Program-made: the position numbers and the translations under genes
Origin: UBA932 sp031548545
GTDB taxonomy: Bacteria; Bacteroidota; Bacteroidia; Bacteroidales; UBA932
NCBI GenBank assembly: GCA_031548545.1
Contig: JAVBQY010000027.1
Location: forward strand, 1-14,151
Length of the DNA: 14,151 nt
Reading direction: 5' to 3'
Shown: positions 1 to 6,630 of the stretch, piece after piece
Position numbering within the stretch: position 1 is the first letter of the stretch
Layout of the letters: each line of letters starts with the position of its first letter
Notes under the pieces: generated by a model
What the model was told of the DNA's origin: nothing
What the model saw: only the letters and a program-made list of their open reading frames with translations
The model's database searches: none

Positions 1-1
1 C

Positions 2-292
2 AAAGAACGTAAACCGACAACGGAAGACGAACAGCTCTCCTCCGATACGGAAGTGAAGAAACTCCCGACTACCGGCGATCGCCTGAGCGATGAAACCGCC
101 AGTGACATTCACCGGGCCAAAGAACAAAAATTTCCGCCCAAGGATTTTAAAATGGAAACCAACCTCCCGGTGGAAACAAAAGTATTGATGCAGCAAACCA
201 ACGCTGATCCGGGTGAGTTCCTGCACCGCCGTTTCCAGATTCAATTTCAGCGTTATTTTCCGGATGTCAAACAAGGGAAAGACAGGTATTAA
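2..292 (+). CDS. C-terminal fragment of a VWA/TPR Bat-operon protein (BatB/BatC-like), 5' end outside window
   Basis: The reading frame is open from the window edge and ends at TAA 290-292, giving about 96 residues. A GTG at 53 lies inside this open frame and is not a likely start. The visible part is a hydrophilic linker rich in K, E, T and D, then a final block PVETKVLMQQTNADPGEFLH followed by RRFQIQFQRYFP. This block resembles the C-terminal signature of VWA-TPR proteins of the BatB/BatC type, which typically end in a (R/Q)xxxDPGxLLRRKFxxQ pattern. Such proteins are membrane-anchored von Willebrand A proteins encoded beside BatD, and a BatD-like gene follows directly here, which supports the call. 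The VWA and TPR domains themselves lie upstream and cannot be checked. The stop codon is the first triplet of a 14-bp intergenic repeat. Confidence 0.6.
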   Translation, partial: KERKPTTEDEQLSSDTEVKKLPTTGDRLSDETASDIHRAKEQKFPPKDFKMETNLPVETKVLMQQTNADPGEFLHRRFQIQFQRYFPDVKQGKDRY

Positions 293-367
293 TTAATAGT
301 GAACCGAGCGAAGCGAGCTCACGAGCCGAAGGCGAGTAATAATTAATAGTGAATAATTAATAGTGAA
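290..367. repeat. Intergenic repeat element 1: 14-bp AT-rich repeat x3 around a 36-bp GC-rich core
   Basis: The 14-mer TAATTAATAGTGAA occurs perfectly at 290-303, 340-353 and 354-367, the last two in tandem. Between copies 1 and 2 is a 36-bp core (304-339) containing GAGCGAAGCGAGCTC and then GAGCTCACGAGCC (315-327). The 14-mer contains TAA, TAG and TGA. Copy 1 supplies the stop codon of the upstream gene (TAA 290-292) and copy 3 contains the GTG (363-365) that is the apparent start of the BatD-like gene. The same architecture recurs at 5408-5500. It is not CRISPR-like: the repeats are too short and there is only one spacer. The function is unknown. Confidence 0.8.
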
Positions 368-1499
368 TAGTTGTAAGAATATATTGATTTTAGGGGTAAT
401 GCTGCTTGCGGGCAGCAGTTTGCCGGCGCAAAATACCTTTGCCGATGTAGAGCTGAGTCCTAAGCGCGTGTATATACAGCAACCTTTCCGGCTGACGGTA
501 ACCGTATATACCACTACCTGGTTCTCGGCGCCGCTGGAGTTTACCGACCTGCATATTCCCAATGCTTTTGTCTTGTCTTTTAACCGTACAACCCCGGGTA
601 TTTTTCACATCAAGGGGCAACAATATGCCGGCATACAATTCTATTACATCGTTTTTCCGTATAAGGCCGGACAATTTATCATTTCGCCCCTTGAGATAAC
701 GGCGCATACACCGGCCGAGGGAAGCGCTACCCCGCGCAAGCTGCTTGTCACGACCCCGGAGCAATCTTTTATAGTACGGGATGTGCCCGAAAACCTGCAA
801 AAAAATGGGGAATGGCTGGTGGCCAAGGAGGTTGATATATACCAAGCGTGGAGCCGGCCTATGGACCAGCTTAAAGTAGGAGATGTGGTAAAGCGAACCA
901 TTACCATTGACGCCAAGGGAACACTTCCGCAATTTATTCCGGACCTTGCCGCCCGCGAGGCCCTTGATTGGGCCGGAAATTATCCGCAAGAACCGCAATT
1001 GCGTGACCTGCGTGACGAGAATGACGCCAATGGACGCAGTATTCAAACTATTACTTACTTATTTGAAAAAGAGGGTGATTATACGGTGCCGCCGCTTAGC
1101 CTGTCCTGGTGGAACCCCTATACCAATCAGCTACATAGCAAGTCAACCGAACCATTAAAGGTACATGTGGCCGCCAATCCGGATTTGGGCATTCTGGCTA
1201 CGCTGCGTGACAGTTTGTCCGCAGGACAGCCGACTCAATTACAGGCTGAAAGCGTGCATAAGCCTTTCCTTATTTTGGGTATGCTTTGGTATTGGTTTGT
1301 GGGGCTGCTCCTGTTGGTATTATTTTTGCTGTACTTGTTGATTAAAAGCGCACGCTTTGTTTTTCGTCATATCCGGAAGAAACAGCGCAGGCTGCGGGAG
1401 GCTAAACAGCGTGCAATAGAAGATAATAATAACCCATTTATTGCTGCTACGCAGAAATCGTGGAAAATATATACATCAATAAAAAATAAAAAACAATGA
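363..1499 (+). CDS. batD: BatD-family protein (Bat/oxygen-tolerance operon)
   Basis: This 378-residue envelope protein has an N-terminal secretion signal (NILILGVMLLAGSSLPAQ, residues 6-23), a long extracytoplasmic beta-rich region starting FADVELSPKRVYIQQPFRLT, one hydrophobic membrane segment at about 302-328, and a strongly basic cytoplasmic tail (RHIRKKQRRLR). The start of the mature region and the FYYIVFPYKAGQF segment match the BatD pattern. BatD proteins are membrane proteins of uncertain biochemical role encoded with MoxR and VWA Bat proteins; the gene before this one is such a partner. The start is the GTG at 363, because TAA at 354-356 closes the frame and the next ATG (399) would cut the signal peptide. 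That GTG lies inside an intergenic repeat, so the original start may have been replaced. The stop overlaps the next gene by 4 bp (ATGA). Confidence is good for the family, lower for the exact start. Confidence 0.8.
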   Translation: MNSCKNILILGVMLLAGSSLPAQNTFADVELSPKRVYIQQPFRLTVTVYTTTWFSAPLEFTDLHIPNAFVLSFNRTTPGIFHIKGQQYAGIQFYYIVFPYKAGQFIISPLEITAHTPAEGSATPRKLLVTTPEQSFIVRDVPENLQKNGEWLVAKEVDIYQAWSRPMDQLKVGDVVKRTITIDAKGTLPQFIPDLAAREALDWAGNYPQEPQLRDLRDENDANGRSIQTITYLFEKEGDYTVPPLSLSWWNPYTNQLHSKSTEPLKVHVAANPDLGILATLRDSLSAGQPTQLQAESVHKPFLILGMLWYWFVGLLLLVLFLLYLLIKSARFVFRHIRKKQRRLREAKQRAIEDNNNPFIAATQKSWKIYTSIKNKKQ

Positions 1500-2485
1500 A
1501 AAAGTACTATGCTATACTAACAGTCGCCGTATTAGCGCTATTTGCAGCCTGTAATGGCCCGGTTCCGACGGCGCAACCGGCTATAGACCCCCTGCCTTCA
1601 TGGAATGAAACAGCCACAAAGCAAACGATTATTGATTACGTGACCCGGGTGACAACGGAGAATAGCCCGGATTACATTCCGGCGGAAGACCGTATCGCCA
1701 CCTTTGACAATGATGGCACCTTATGGGCTGAGCAGCCGCTTGCACAATTGGAATTTACCTTTTATCAGATAGGTAAATTGTTGAAGGAAAAACCGCAATT
1801 AGCCAAACGGCAGCCTTATAAAGCCGTAGCCGAAAAGGATGTTGCCGCTTTGAAAAAAATGGGCCTGAAAGATTTTATTGTGCTGATGAATGCTGCGCAG
1901 GCCAACCGCTCTTATGCGGAATTACAGCAAGAGATAAGGGATTTTATAGCCCTGTATAAGTACCCTCATCGTAACAGCCGCCTGGAGGGCATCCGTTACC
2001 AACCGCAATTGGAGTTGATAAAGTACCTGCAGCATAATAGGTTTACCGTGTATATCTGCACCGGTGGCTCCGTAGACTTTGTGCGGACTGTTTCGGATGC
2101 ATTTTATGGGATAGCCCCCGAAAACGTGATAGGCTCCGGTAATAAATATGTGTATAAAGACAGCGCCGGGGTGAATGACCTGTATATTACAGCCGAAGTA
2201 AACACCTTCAATGACAAGCAGGCCAAACCGGCTAATATATTGCTGGCCATTGGCAAGCGCCCGGTACTGGCCTGCGGAAATGAAGGCGGTGGCGGCGATG
2301 TATACATGTTGCGTTATTCACAGGGCAGCAAATATCCCAGCCTGCAGTTATTGGTAAACCATAACGACAAGGAGCGGGAATTCGAATACTACGAAAATCC
2401 CGATGTGTCGTTAAGCATGGCTGCGCAATACGGCTGGACGGTGATCAGTATGAAAGACGACTGGAAAACCGTTTGGGCCGAATAG
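1496..2485 (+). CDS. HAD-superfamily phosphatase lipoprotein
   Basis: This 329-residue protein starts with a lipoprotein signal, lipobox LFAAC with Cys19, and is expected to be anchored in the periplasm; the residues after Cys (NGPVP) do not look like a surface-export signal. HAD motifs are readable in order: motif I FDNDGT with the nucleophile and general acid D71 and D73, motif II ICTGGS with T189, a candidate motif III lysine in KQAKP (K241/K244), and motif IV GNEGGGGD with D268, followed by SQGSKYPSLQLLVNH. This layout fits exported phosphoserine-phosphatase-like HAD hydrolases, which remove phosphate from small phosphorylated compounds using Mg2+ and an aspartyl-phosphate intermediate. 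The true substrate cannot be read. The start overlaps the batD stop by 4 bp, which suggests translational coupling. Its end is only 10 bp from the convergent end of the minus-strand cluster. Confidence 0.8.
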   Translation: MKKYYAILTVAVLALFAACNGPVPTAQPAIDPLPSWNETATKQTIIDYVTRVTTENSPDYIPAEDRIATFDNDGTLWAEQPLAQLEFTFYQIGKLLKEKPQLAKRQPYKAVAEKDVAALKKMGLKDFIVLMNAAQANRSYAELQQEIRDFIALYKYPHRNSRLEGIRYQPQLELIKYLQHNRFTVYICTGGSVDFVRTVSDAFYGIAPENVIGSGNKYVYKDSAGVNDLYITAEVNTFNDKQAKPANILLAIGKRPVLACGNEGGGGDVYMLRYSQGSKYPSLQLLVNHNDKEREFEYYENPDVSLSMAAQYGWTVISMKDDWKTVWAE

Positions 2486-2495
2486 CTTCCGGTTA

Positions 2496-3788
2496 TCAGA
2501 GAAGGAACAGCAAAATCAGGTTTACCACTGAAATAATAGAGAAACCGGTAATCAAAGGTCGCCGGTTATTTTTTGGTCCCAGGAAAAGCGCATAGCCCAT
2601 TTTTACAAGGTCATTGCTGAAGGTGGCGCAGAAGGTAGCCAAGGCGATAATAGCCGGCGCTACGGTACTGTACCCGCCCTGGAACAGGCTGGTGATGAAG
2701 GGTGTGATGTCGCTGATCCCGACGGCAAATGACAATACTGTCAACCCCTGTGCTCCGAATTGATTGATAACATAGTGGGTGACTACTGTAAATACGACGA
2801 ACAAAAGGGCGAAAATAATGGCTACCTTAAATTCCAATGGGTTATTGTCATCCAGATTTTCGGTATGGTTTTTGAGTGCTTCCAGCCCCGGAACTTTGCG
2901 GTAATATGTACTCAGCCCTATACCGAAGGACAGGGCGAACATGATCAGGAAGTAGAGCCAGATATGGCTGAAAAGCGTAGCGTTGAAAATGAGTAATAAG
3001 ATCATCAGGCGGATGAACATCATGGCGCTGGCCAGGATAATGGCCCCCGCATAGCGGAAGTGCAGGGCTTCTGCCGCCAGTTTGCTTTTACGGGACAGCA
3101 CAACCGTTGTAGCCGTGCTGCTGTACAAGCCGCCGAGTATACCGGCCACAATAAGTCCGGAATCTTTAAATACAAATTTTTGCAATAGGTAACTTACATA
3201 AGACATGCCGGATATGATTACCGTAGCCATCCAGATATTGCGTGGAGTGAGGTTGACGGCGGAGAAAATCCGTTCGTCGGGCAACAGGGGCAAAATAACA
3301 CCGGCAATGATCAAAAATTTGCCAAGAGTGACAAATTCATCACTGTCCATTTTGTTGGCTACGGAAATGAATGTTTCTTTCATTTCCGTAAGTAACAGTA
3401 CAATTACCAGCACCAGGAGCGTGAAGGGCAGGGGTTGGGTCATCACCAGGGCCGGAATACAATAAGTAATACAGGCTATAACAATGGTAGTGAGTCCGTA
3501 GCGCTTGAGGTGGTAGAGCTTGAAGTAATAGTTGAAGCCGAGCAGGATGAGCAGTCCGCATCCGCCGACGCCCCAGAATATTTTACTGCTTGGATCTATA
3601 CTATATAAAATATAGCTTAAGATACCAATGAGGGTAAAGGTGCGGTCTGAACCGAAAAATGCTTCATTTTCATTACTTTTAAGCTGCATTTTGCGTTGTG
3701 ACAGGCCGATTACCAATGAAAAAGCCACTACCAGAAAGAGTTGGATGTAGTTTTGAGGAATCTCCGGTATGAATTGTTCCATGTTCAT
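2496..3788 (-). CDS. DUF4010/MgtC-type polytopic membrane protein
   Basis: This 430-residue, very hydrophobic protein has roughly a dozen predicted membrane segments and belongs to the inner membrane. The N-terminal part (VVAFSLVIGLSQRK, then SDRTFTLIGILSYIL at about 47-61) is the pattern of MgtC/SapB-related proteins. The rest carries features typical of DUF4010: GGLYSSTATTVVLSRKSK near 219-236, GISDITPF at 357-364, and SNDLVKMGYA at 391-400. The molecular function of DUF4010 proteins is not established; a role in transport or ion homeostasis is a guess from the MgtC relationship. The gene is the last of the minus-strand series, 18 bp after the DASS transporter, so it is probably co-transcribed with it. 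A second ATG two codons later is an equally possible start. Confidence 0.75.
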   Translation of the reverse strand: MNMEQFIPEIPQNYIQLFLVVAFSLVIGLSQRKMQLKSNENEAFFGSDRTFTLIGILSYILYSIDPSSKIFWGVGGCGLLILLGFNYYFKLYHLKRYGLTTIVIACITYCIPALVMTQPLPFTLLVLVIVLLLTEMKETFISVANKMDSDEFVTLGKFLIIAGVILPLLPDERIFSAVNLTPRNIWMATVIISGMSYVSYLLQKFVFKDSGLIVAGILGGLYSSTATTVVLSRKSKLAAEALHFRYAGAIILASAMMFIRLMILLLIFNATLFSHIWLYFLIMFALSFGIGLSTYYRKVPGLEALKNHTENLDDNNPLEFKVAIIFALLFVVFTVVTHYVINQFGAQGLTVLSFAVGISDITPFITSLFQGGYSTVAPAIIALATFCATFSNDLVKMGYALFLGPKNNRRPLITGFSIISVVNLILLFLL

Positions 3789-3806
3789 AATAAAGCGGGT
3801 AGAAGG

Positions 3807-5399
3807 TTAAAAAAATATGCCGTTAGGGGTATAGCCCATCCAGCGCAGTACGGTTTCGCCCCAGATGAAGAGCATAAACCAGGATATCACCATCATCGTG
3901 ATACCGAACTTGAAAGTGTCGGACCAGCTGTAATGGTTGGTCGTGTAGAGTAGTGCGGCGGGCTTGCTGTTGAATGGGAGCACGTATACGTGCTCTATTA
4001 ATAAGGATACGGGAAAGGCTAAACTCAATAATGGGTACCCGAATTTTTGGGCTATACCTATGGCAATAGGTACAAAGATGAGGGTACGCATGGTTTTGGA
4101 TTGGAAGAGCAGGGCGCTGAACATCATGGAGCCGGTGAGCAGGGCGAACAATACCCAGAACGGCGTCGTCTGTGTGACACCCAATGAGGCGAAGGCCGAA
4201 TCGATAGCGGTGTTGGCCAGGTTGGTAGCGTCAAGCCCGGCCCCCAGGGTATAGGCGCCGGCCGAGAAGATGAGCAGGTGCCAGGGGATATCAATATCAT
4301 TCCATTTTACCACCCCTATTTTATAAGGGGTAAGCGCAACGACTGCACCGATAAAAGCAACCGCCGTTTCGCTGACGTTATGCAGGCTGCCTTTGGTCGC
4401 CCACATGAGCAATACTCCTGCGAAAATAGCGATGGCCTTGTACTCTTCGGTACTCATCTTGCCCAGCTTGGACAACTCCTCTTTCAGGCGATCCATACCA
4501 CCTTCGATCTGTGGTACGCTTTCACTTTTCTTGATAGGGAAAATGATCTTCGTGCCCACTATCCAGCCGATGATGACAATCAACAGGCAGAGCGGGAAAG
4601 CCGCAGTAAACCACTGCTGGTAACTGATAGAGGCCCCGGCGCCCATGATCAGTGATACGGCCAGCAGGTTAGCGCCCGAGCCGGTCATGAACCCGCTGGC
4701 GCCGATATTGATTTGGAAAAGATTTTGCAATACGATGTTCCGGCCGAAGTTATTTTTGTTTTCACCGCCGGTAGCGCCGTAAACGGCGGCAATGACCATA
4801 AAGATGGGCAGGAGGATGGCCGCCTTGGCCGTAGTGGCCGAAATAAAGGCAGACAACACAAGGTTGATGACGATAAAGCTGAAGAAGATCCAGGTGGCAT
4901 TTTTACCGAAGTGTACTACAAACCAAAGGGCAAAGCGTTTGGCCACCCTGGTTTTGACCAGCATACTGGCCAGTACGAAAGAAAGGATGTTTAACCACAT
5001 CACAGGGTGCCCGAGCTGGGCGTAAGCCACTTTTTCACTGGTCACCCCGGTGAGTACGATGGCTAAAATAACGAATAATGAAGTCAGATAGTTGGGTATG
5101 GACTCGGTAATCCACAATATGATAGATGCAACGAAGATCGCCAGCATCGCATAATTGATGCGGGAGAATCCTTCGACGCCCAAGTCTTTATACCGTTGTA
5201 CCGCATCGCCGGTCAGGTGTCCATCTCCTATATTATTCAGGAAAGCGATATTGGCAAAAAAATAAATAAAGATAAAAGCGAGAATGGCCAGCGGTCCGCC
5301 CGCATAAGCCATCCGGCGCTCAAAGTCGCTTTTAGGCCGGGAGGGCAATTGCTCTACCCGGTAATTGTTCATATCCAACGGATCAAAAGACTTCATCAT
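3807..5399 (-). CDS. DASS-family (SLC13/INDY-type) anion transporter
   Basis: This 530-residue inner-membrane carrier has a cytoplasmic N-terminus of about 30 residues and then many membrane segments. Length and layout fit the divalent anion:Na+ symporter family, which moves dicarboxylates, citrate, sulfate or phosphate. The two pseudo-symmetric re-entrant motifs are recognisable by context: SAFISATTAKAAILLPI at 183-199 and SALLFQSKTMRTLIFVPI at 428-445. In typical members both carry Ser-Asn-Thr for Na+ and carboxylate binding. Here they read Ser187-Ala-Thr and Ser434-Lys-Thr, so coupling or substrate may differ. A glycine-rich loop GFMTGSGANLL (about 236-246) follows the first motif. Two adjacent ATGs (5399 and 5396) are possible starts. 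The gene is separated from the upstream CYTH gene by a 115-bp repeat and hairpin region and precedes the DUF4010 gene by 18 bp. Substrate is not determined. Confidence 0.8.
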   Translation of the reverse strand: MMKSFDPLDMNNYRVEQLPSRPKSDFERRMAYAGGPLAILAFIFIYFFANIAFLNNIGDGHLTGDAVQRYKDLGVEGFSRINYAMLAIFVASIILWITESIPNYLTSLFVILAIVLTGVTSEKVAYAQLGHPVMWLNILSFVLASMLVKTRVAKRFALWFVVHFGKNATWIFFSFIVINLVLSAFISATTAKAAILLPIFMVIAAVYGATGGENKNNFGRNIVLQNLFQINIGASGFMTGSGANLLAVSLIMGAGASISYQQWFTAAFPLCLLIVIIGWIVGTKIIFPIKKSESVPQIEGGMDRLKEELSKLGKMSTEEYKAIAIFAGVLLMWATKGSLHNVSETAVAFIGAVVALTPYKIGVVKWNDIDIPWHLLIFSAGAYTLGAGLDATNLANTAIDSAFASLGVTQTTPFWVLFALLTGSMMFSALLFQSKTMRTLIFVPIAIGIAQKFGYPLLSLAFPVSLLIEHVYVLPFNSKPAALLYTTNHYSWSDTFKFGITMMVISWFMLFIWGETVLRWMGYTPNGIFF

Positions 5400-5407
5400 A
5401 AATTCAT

Positions 5408-5500
5408 ATTTAAAGATTAACGCGGTTGAGCTCGTGAGCCCGGTTTAAAATTCAGCGATTTAAAGATTAACAACAAGTCGTTGCCGTTAATCTTTAAATC
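5408..5500. repeat. Intergenic repeat element 2: 14-bp repeats (two direct, one inverted) with a 36-bp core
   Basis: ATTTAAAGATTAAC occurs at 5408-5421 and 5458-5471, and its reverse complement at 5486-5499. The two direct copies start exactly 50 bp apart and flank a 36-bp core (5422-5457) containing GAGCTCGTGAGCC at 5428-5440. The element at 290-367 has the same 14/36/14 spacing and the near-identical core word GAGCTCACGAGCC, but a different 14-mer. An imperfect octamer tandem (ATCGTTGA, ATCATTGA) follows at 5498-5513 and runs into the CYTH stop codon. The element fills nearly all of the 115-bp gap between two minus-strand genes. Its function is unknown. Confidence 0.75.
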
Positions 5501-5507
5501 GTTGAAT
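5450..5507 (-). terminator. Long hairpin downstream of the CYTH gene, possible attenuator or weak terminator
   Basis: Bases 5450-5471 pair with 5486-5507: 22 positions with a single mismatch in the minus-strand transcript, and a 14-nt loop. On the minus strand it lies just past the CYTH stop codon and before the DASS transporter start. The sequence after the hairpin in that direction is TTTAAACC, so the U-tract is short. The stem is AT-rich. It could end part of the transcripts, protect the upstream mRNA, or simply be a by-product of the inverted repeat. Confidence 0.5.
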
Positions 5508-5514
5508 CATTGAA

Positions 5515-5982
5515 TTACCATTTGGTGTAAGGGGTCTTCATCAGCATAGAATTGTAGTACCGCTTGTCGCCGGTTACTTCTTCACCTAACCAGCTTGGTT
5601 TTTCGAAGGCGGCGTTTTCATCGGGCAATTCGATTTCGGCTACGGTCAACCCTTCATTTTCGCCGTGGAACTCATCCACTTCAAAAGTGTAAGGGCCGGC
5701 GGTCACCAGGTGGCGTACCTTGTCGATCACGCCGGGTTCACAGATTTTCAGCAGGTCGGTAGCTTCGGCTGCGGTGATTTCTTTTTCGAACTCAAAACGC
5801 GAAGCGCCCGAATCATTACCAATTCCTTTGATGGTCAGGAATCCCTTTTCGCCCTTGATACGTACACGTACGGTACGTTCCGGAACAGAGGACAAATAAC
5901 CCTGTACAATGCGGGTCGATTTATTTACGAAAGGCATGAAATCGCCTTTTACCAAAAATTTACGTTCTATTTCTTGTGCCAT
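5515..5982 (-). CDS. CYTH-domain protein (triphosphate tunnel metalloenzyme family, likely inorganic triphosphatase)
   Basis: This 155-residue cytoplasmic protein is a single stand-alone CYTH domain of the usual bacterial length. The defining EXEXK motif is EIERK (E4, E6, K8). Later tunnel residues are visible: VRVRIKG (R39, R41, K43), LTIKG (K52), FEFEKEI (E64, E66), IDKVRH (K88, R90), FEVDEFHGEN (E101, D103), VAEIELP (E116, E118), and DKRYYNSML (K140, R141). Small bacterial proteins of this type mostly hydrolyse inorganic tripolyphosphate with Mg2+ or Mn2+; others in the family act on nucleotides or thiamine triphosphate. All acidic and basic tunnel positions look intact, so it is probably active. 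The start is the ATG just before EIERK, 6 bp after the stop of the preceding gene, which may be a divergent relative. A long hairpin follows its stop codon. Confidence 0.9.
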   Translation of the reverse strand: MAQEIERKFLVKGDFMPFVNKSTRIVQGYLSSVPERTVRVRIKGEKGFLTIKGIGNDSGASRFEFEKEITAAEATDLLKICEPGVIDKVRHLVTAGPYTFEVDEFHGENEGLTVAEIELPDENAAFEKPSWLGEEVTGDKRYYNSMLMKTPYTKW

Positions 5983-5988
5983 AATTGT

Positions 5989-6630
5989 TTAGTTTGCGAG
6001 AGGTTTATCAGTCATACCGATTACACGTTTGATCGCCTGCAGGTAGTTGATGTTTTCAACGCCTTCCAGTCCGCAGTCGGCAACGGTTTTTTTCAGGTCT
6101 TCCACTTCGGTGGATTCGGAGTTGATGGTTACTACCCGGGCGCCGTTGATATACACATCACCGGTTTCGCAAATGGTATTGTTCACCATATAGCCGTAAC
6201 GTACCTTTTCAACGGTAACAGCTTGCAAATCGGGGTTTGATTTAATCATACCCATGAATTCTTCGAGGGTGTAAGTATCTTTGGTCAATGCGGGCATATC
6301 CACCATGAATGCGGGGAATACTTCTTTCTTCAACACTTCGGCGCTGATCGGGAATTCGCCTTTCATCAAGGGGTTCCATTGCTCAAAGCCGTCTACGTTC
6401 TGTACGAAGGTCTTGATGTCCATCTTGCCGTCGCGGATCTTGGTGTTGTTGATGTCGTTCTTGCGGCTTACGATGTAAGTTTCCGTAGACTTGCGTTCCC
6501 ATACTTTTTCGGGTACGGGCACAGAGAGGCGGGCCATACGGTCAGCTTGTTTTTTGAAACAACGACCGAACGAACGGTACTCAAAGCGGGGTTTTGAAAT
6601 TTCGCCGATTTTTAATTCTTCTTTACTCAT
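5989..6630 (-). CDS. Unrecognised protein, possible divergent CYTH-like fold
   Basis: This is a 213-residue soluble protein with no signal peptide. I do not recognise a named family. The order of motifs resembles a degenerate CYTH protein: RFEYRSFG (15-22) where EXEXK would be; ETYIVSRK and then TKIRDGKMDIKTF (63-75) with alternating basic residues; VEKVRYGYMVN (140-150); GDVYINGARVVTINSES (157-173); and YLQAIKRVIG (196-205), placed like the KRYYNSML strand of the neighbour. Only one of the two EXEXK glutamates is kept (E17), and R19 takes the place of Lys. If the resemblance is real, this may be a non-catalytic or altered partner of the CYTH protein encoded 6 bp downstream. The start overlaps the stop of the upstream propeller gene by 8 bp, which points to coupled translation. 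Fold assignment is tentative. Confidence 0.55.
   Translation of the reverse strand: MSKEELKIGEISKPRFEYRSFGRCFKKQADRMARLSVPVPEKVWERKSTETYIVSRKNDINNTKIRDGKMDIKTFVQNVDGFEQWNPLMKGEFPISAEVLKKEVFPAFMVDMPALTKDTYTLEEFMGMIKSNPDLQAVTVEKVRYGYMVNNTICETGDVYINGARVVTINSESTEVEDLKKTVADCGLEGVENINYLQAIKRVIGMTDKPLAN

Noticed and set aside
290..367. CRISPR-like array from three equal repeats
   Set aside because: The repeats are 14 bp, two are in direct tandem with no spacer, and there is no cas gene in the window.
390..1046. 218-residue open frame on the minus strand across batD
   Set aside because: It is antisense to a clear BatD-family protein with a signal peptide and membrane segment; its translation is low-complexity basic sequence without a family pattern.
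4278..4655. Plus-strand open frames within the DASS transporter
   Set aside because: They are antisense shadows of a conserved membrane protein, with no motif or start context of their own.
5665..6240. 191-residue open frame on the plus strand, opposite the CYTH and CYTH-like genes
   Set aside because: It spans parts of two well-supported minus-strand genes and their junction, has no recognisable motif, and follows from the codon bias of the opposite strand.
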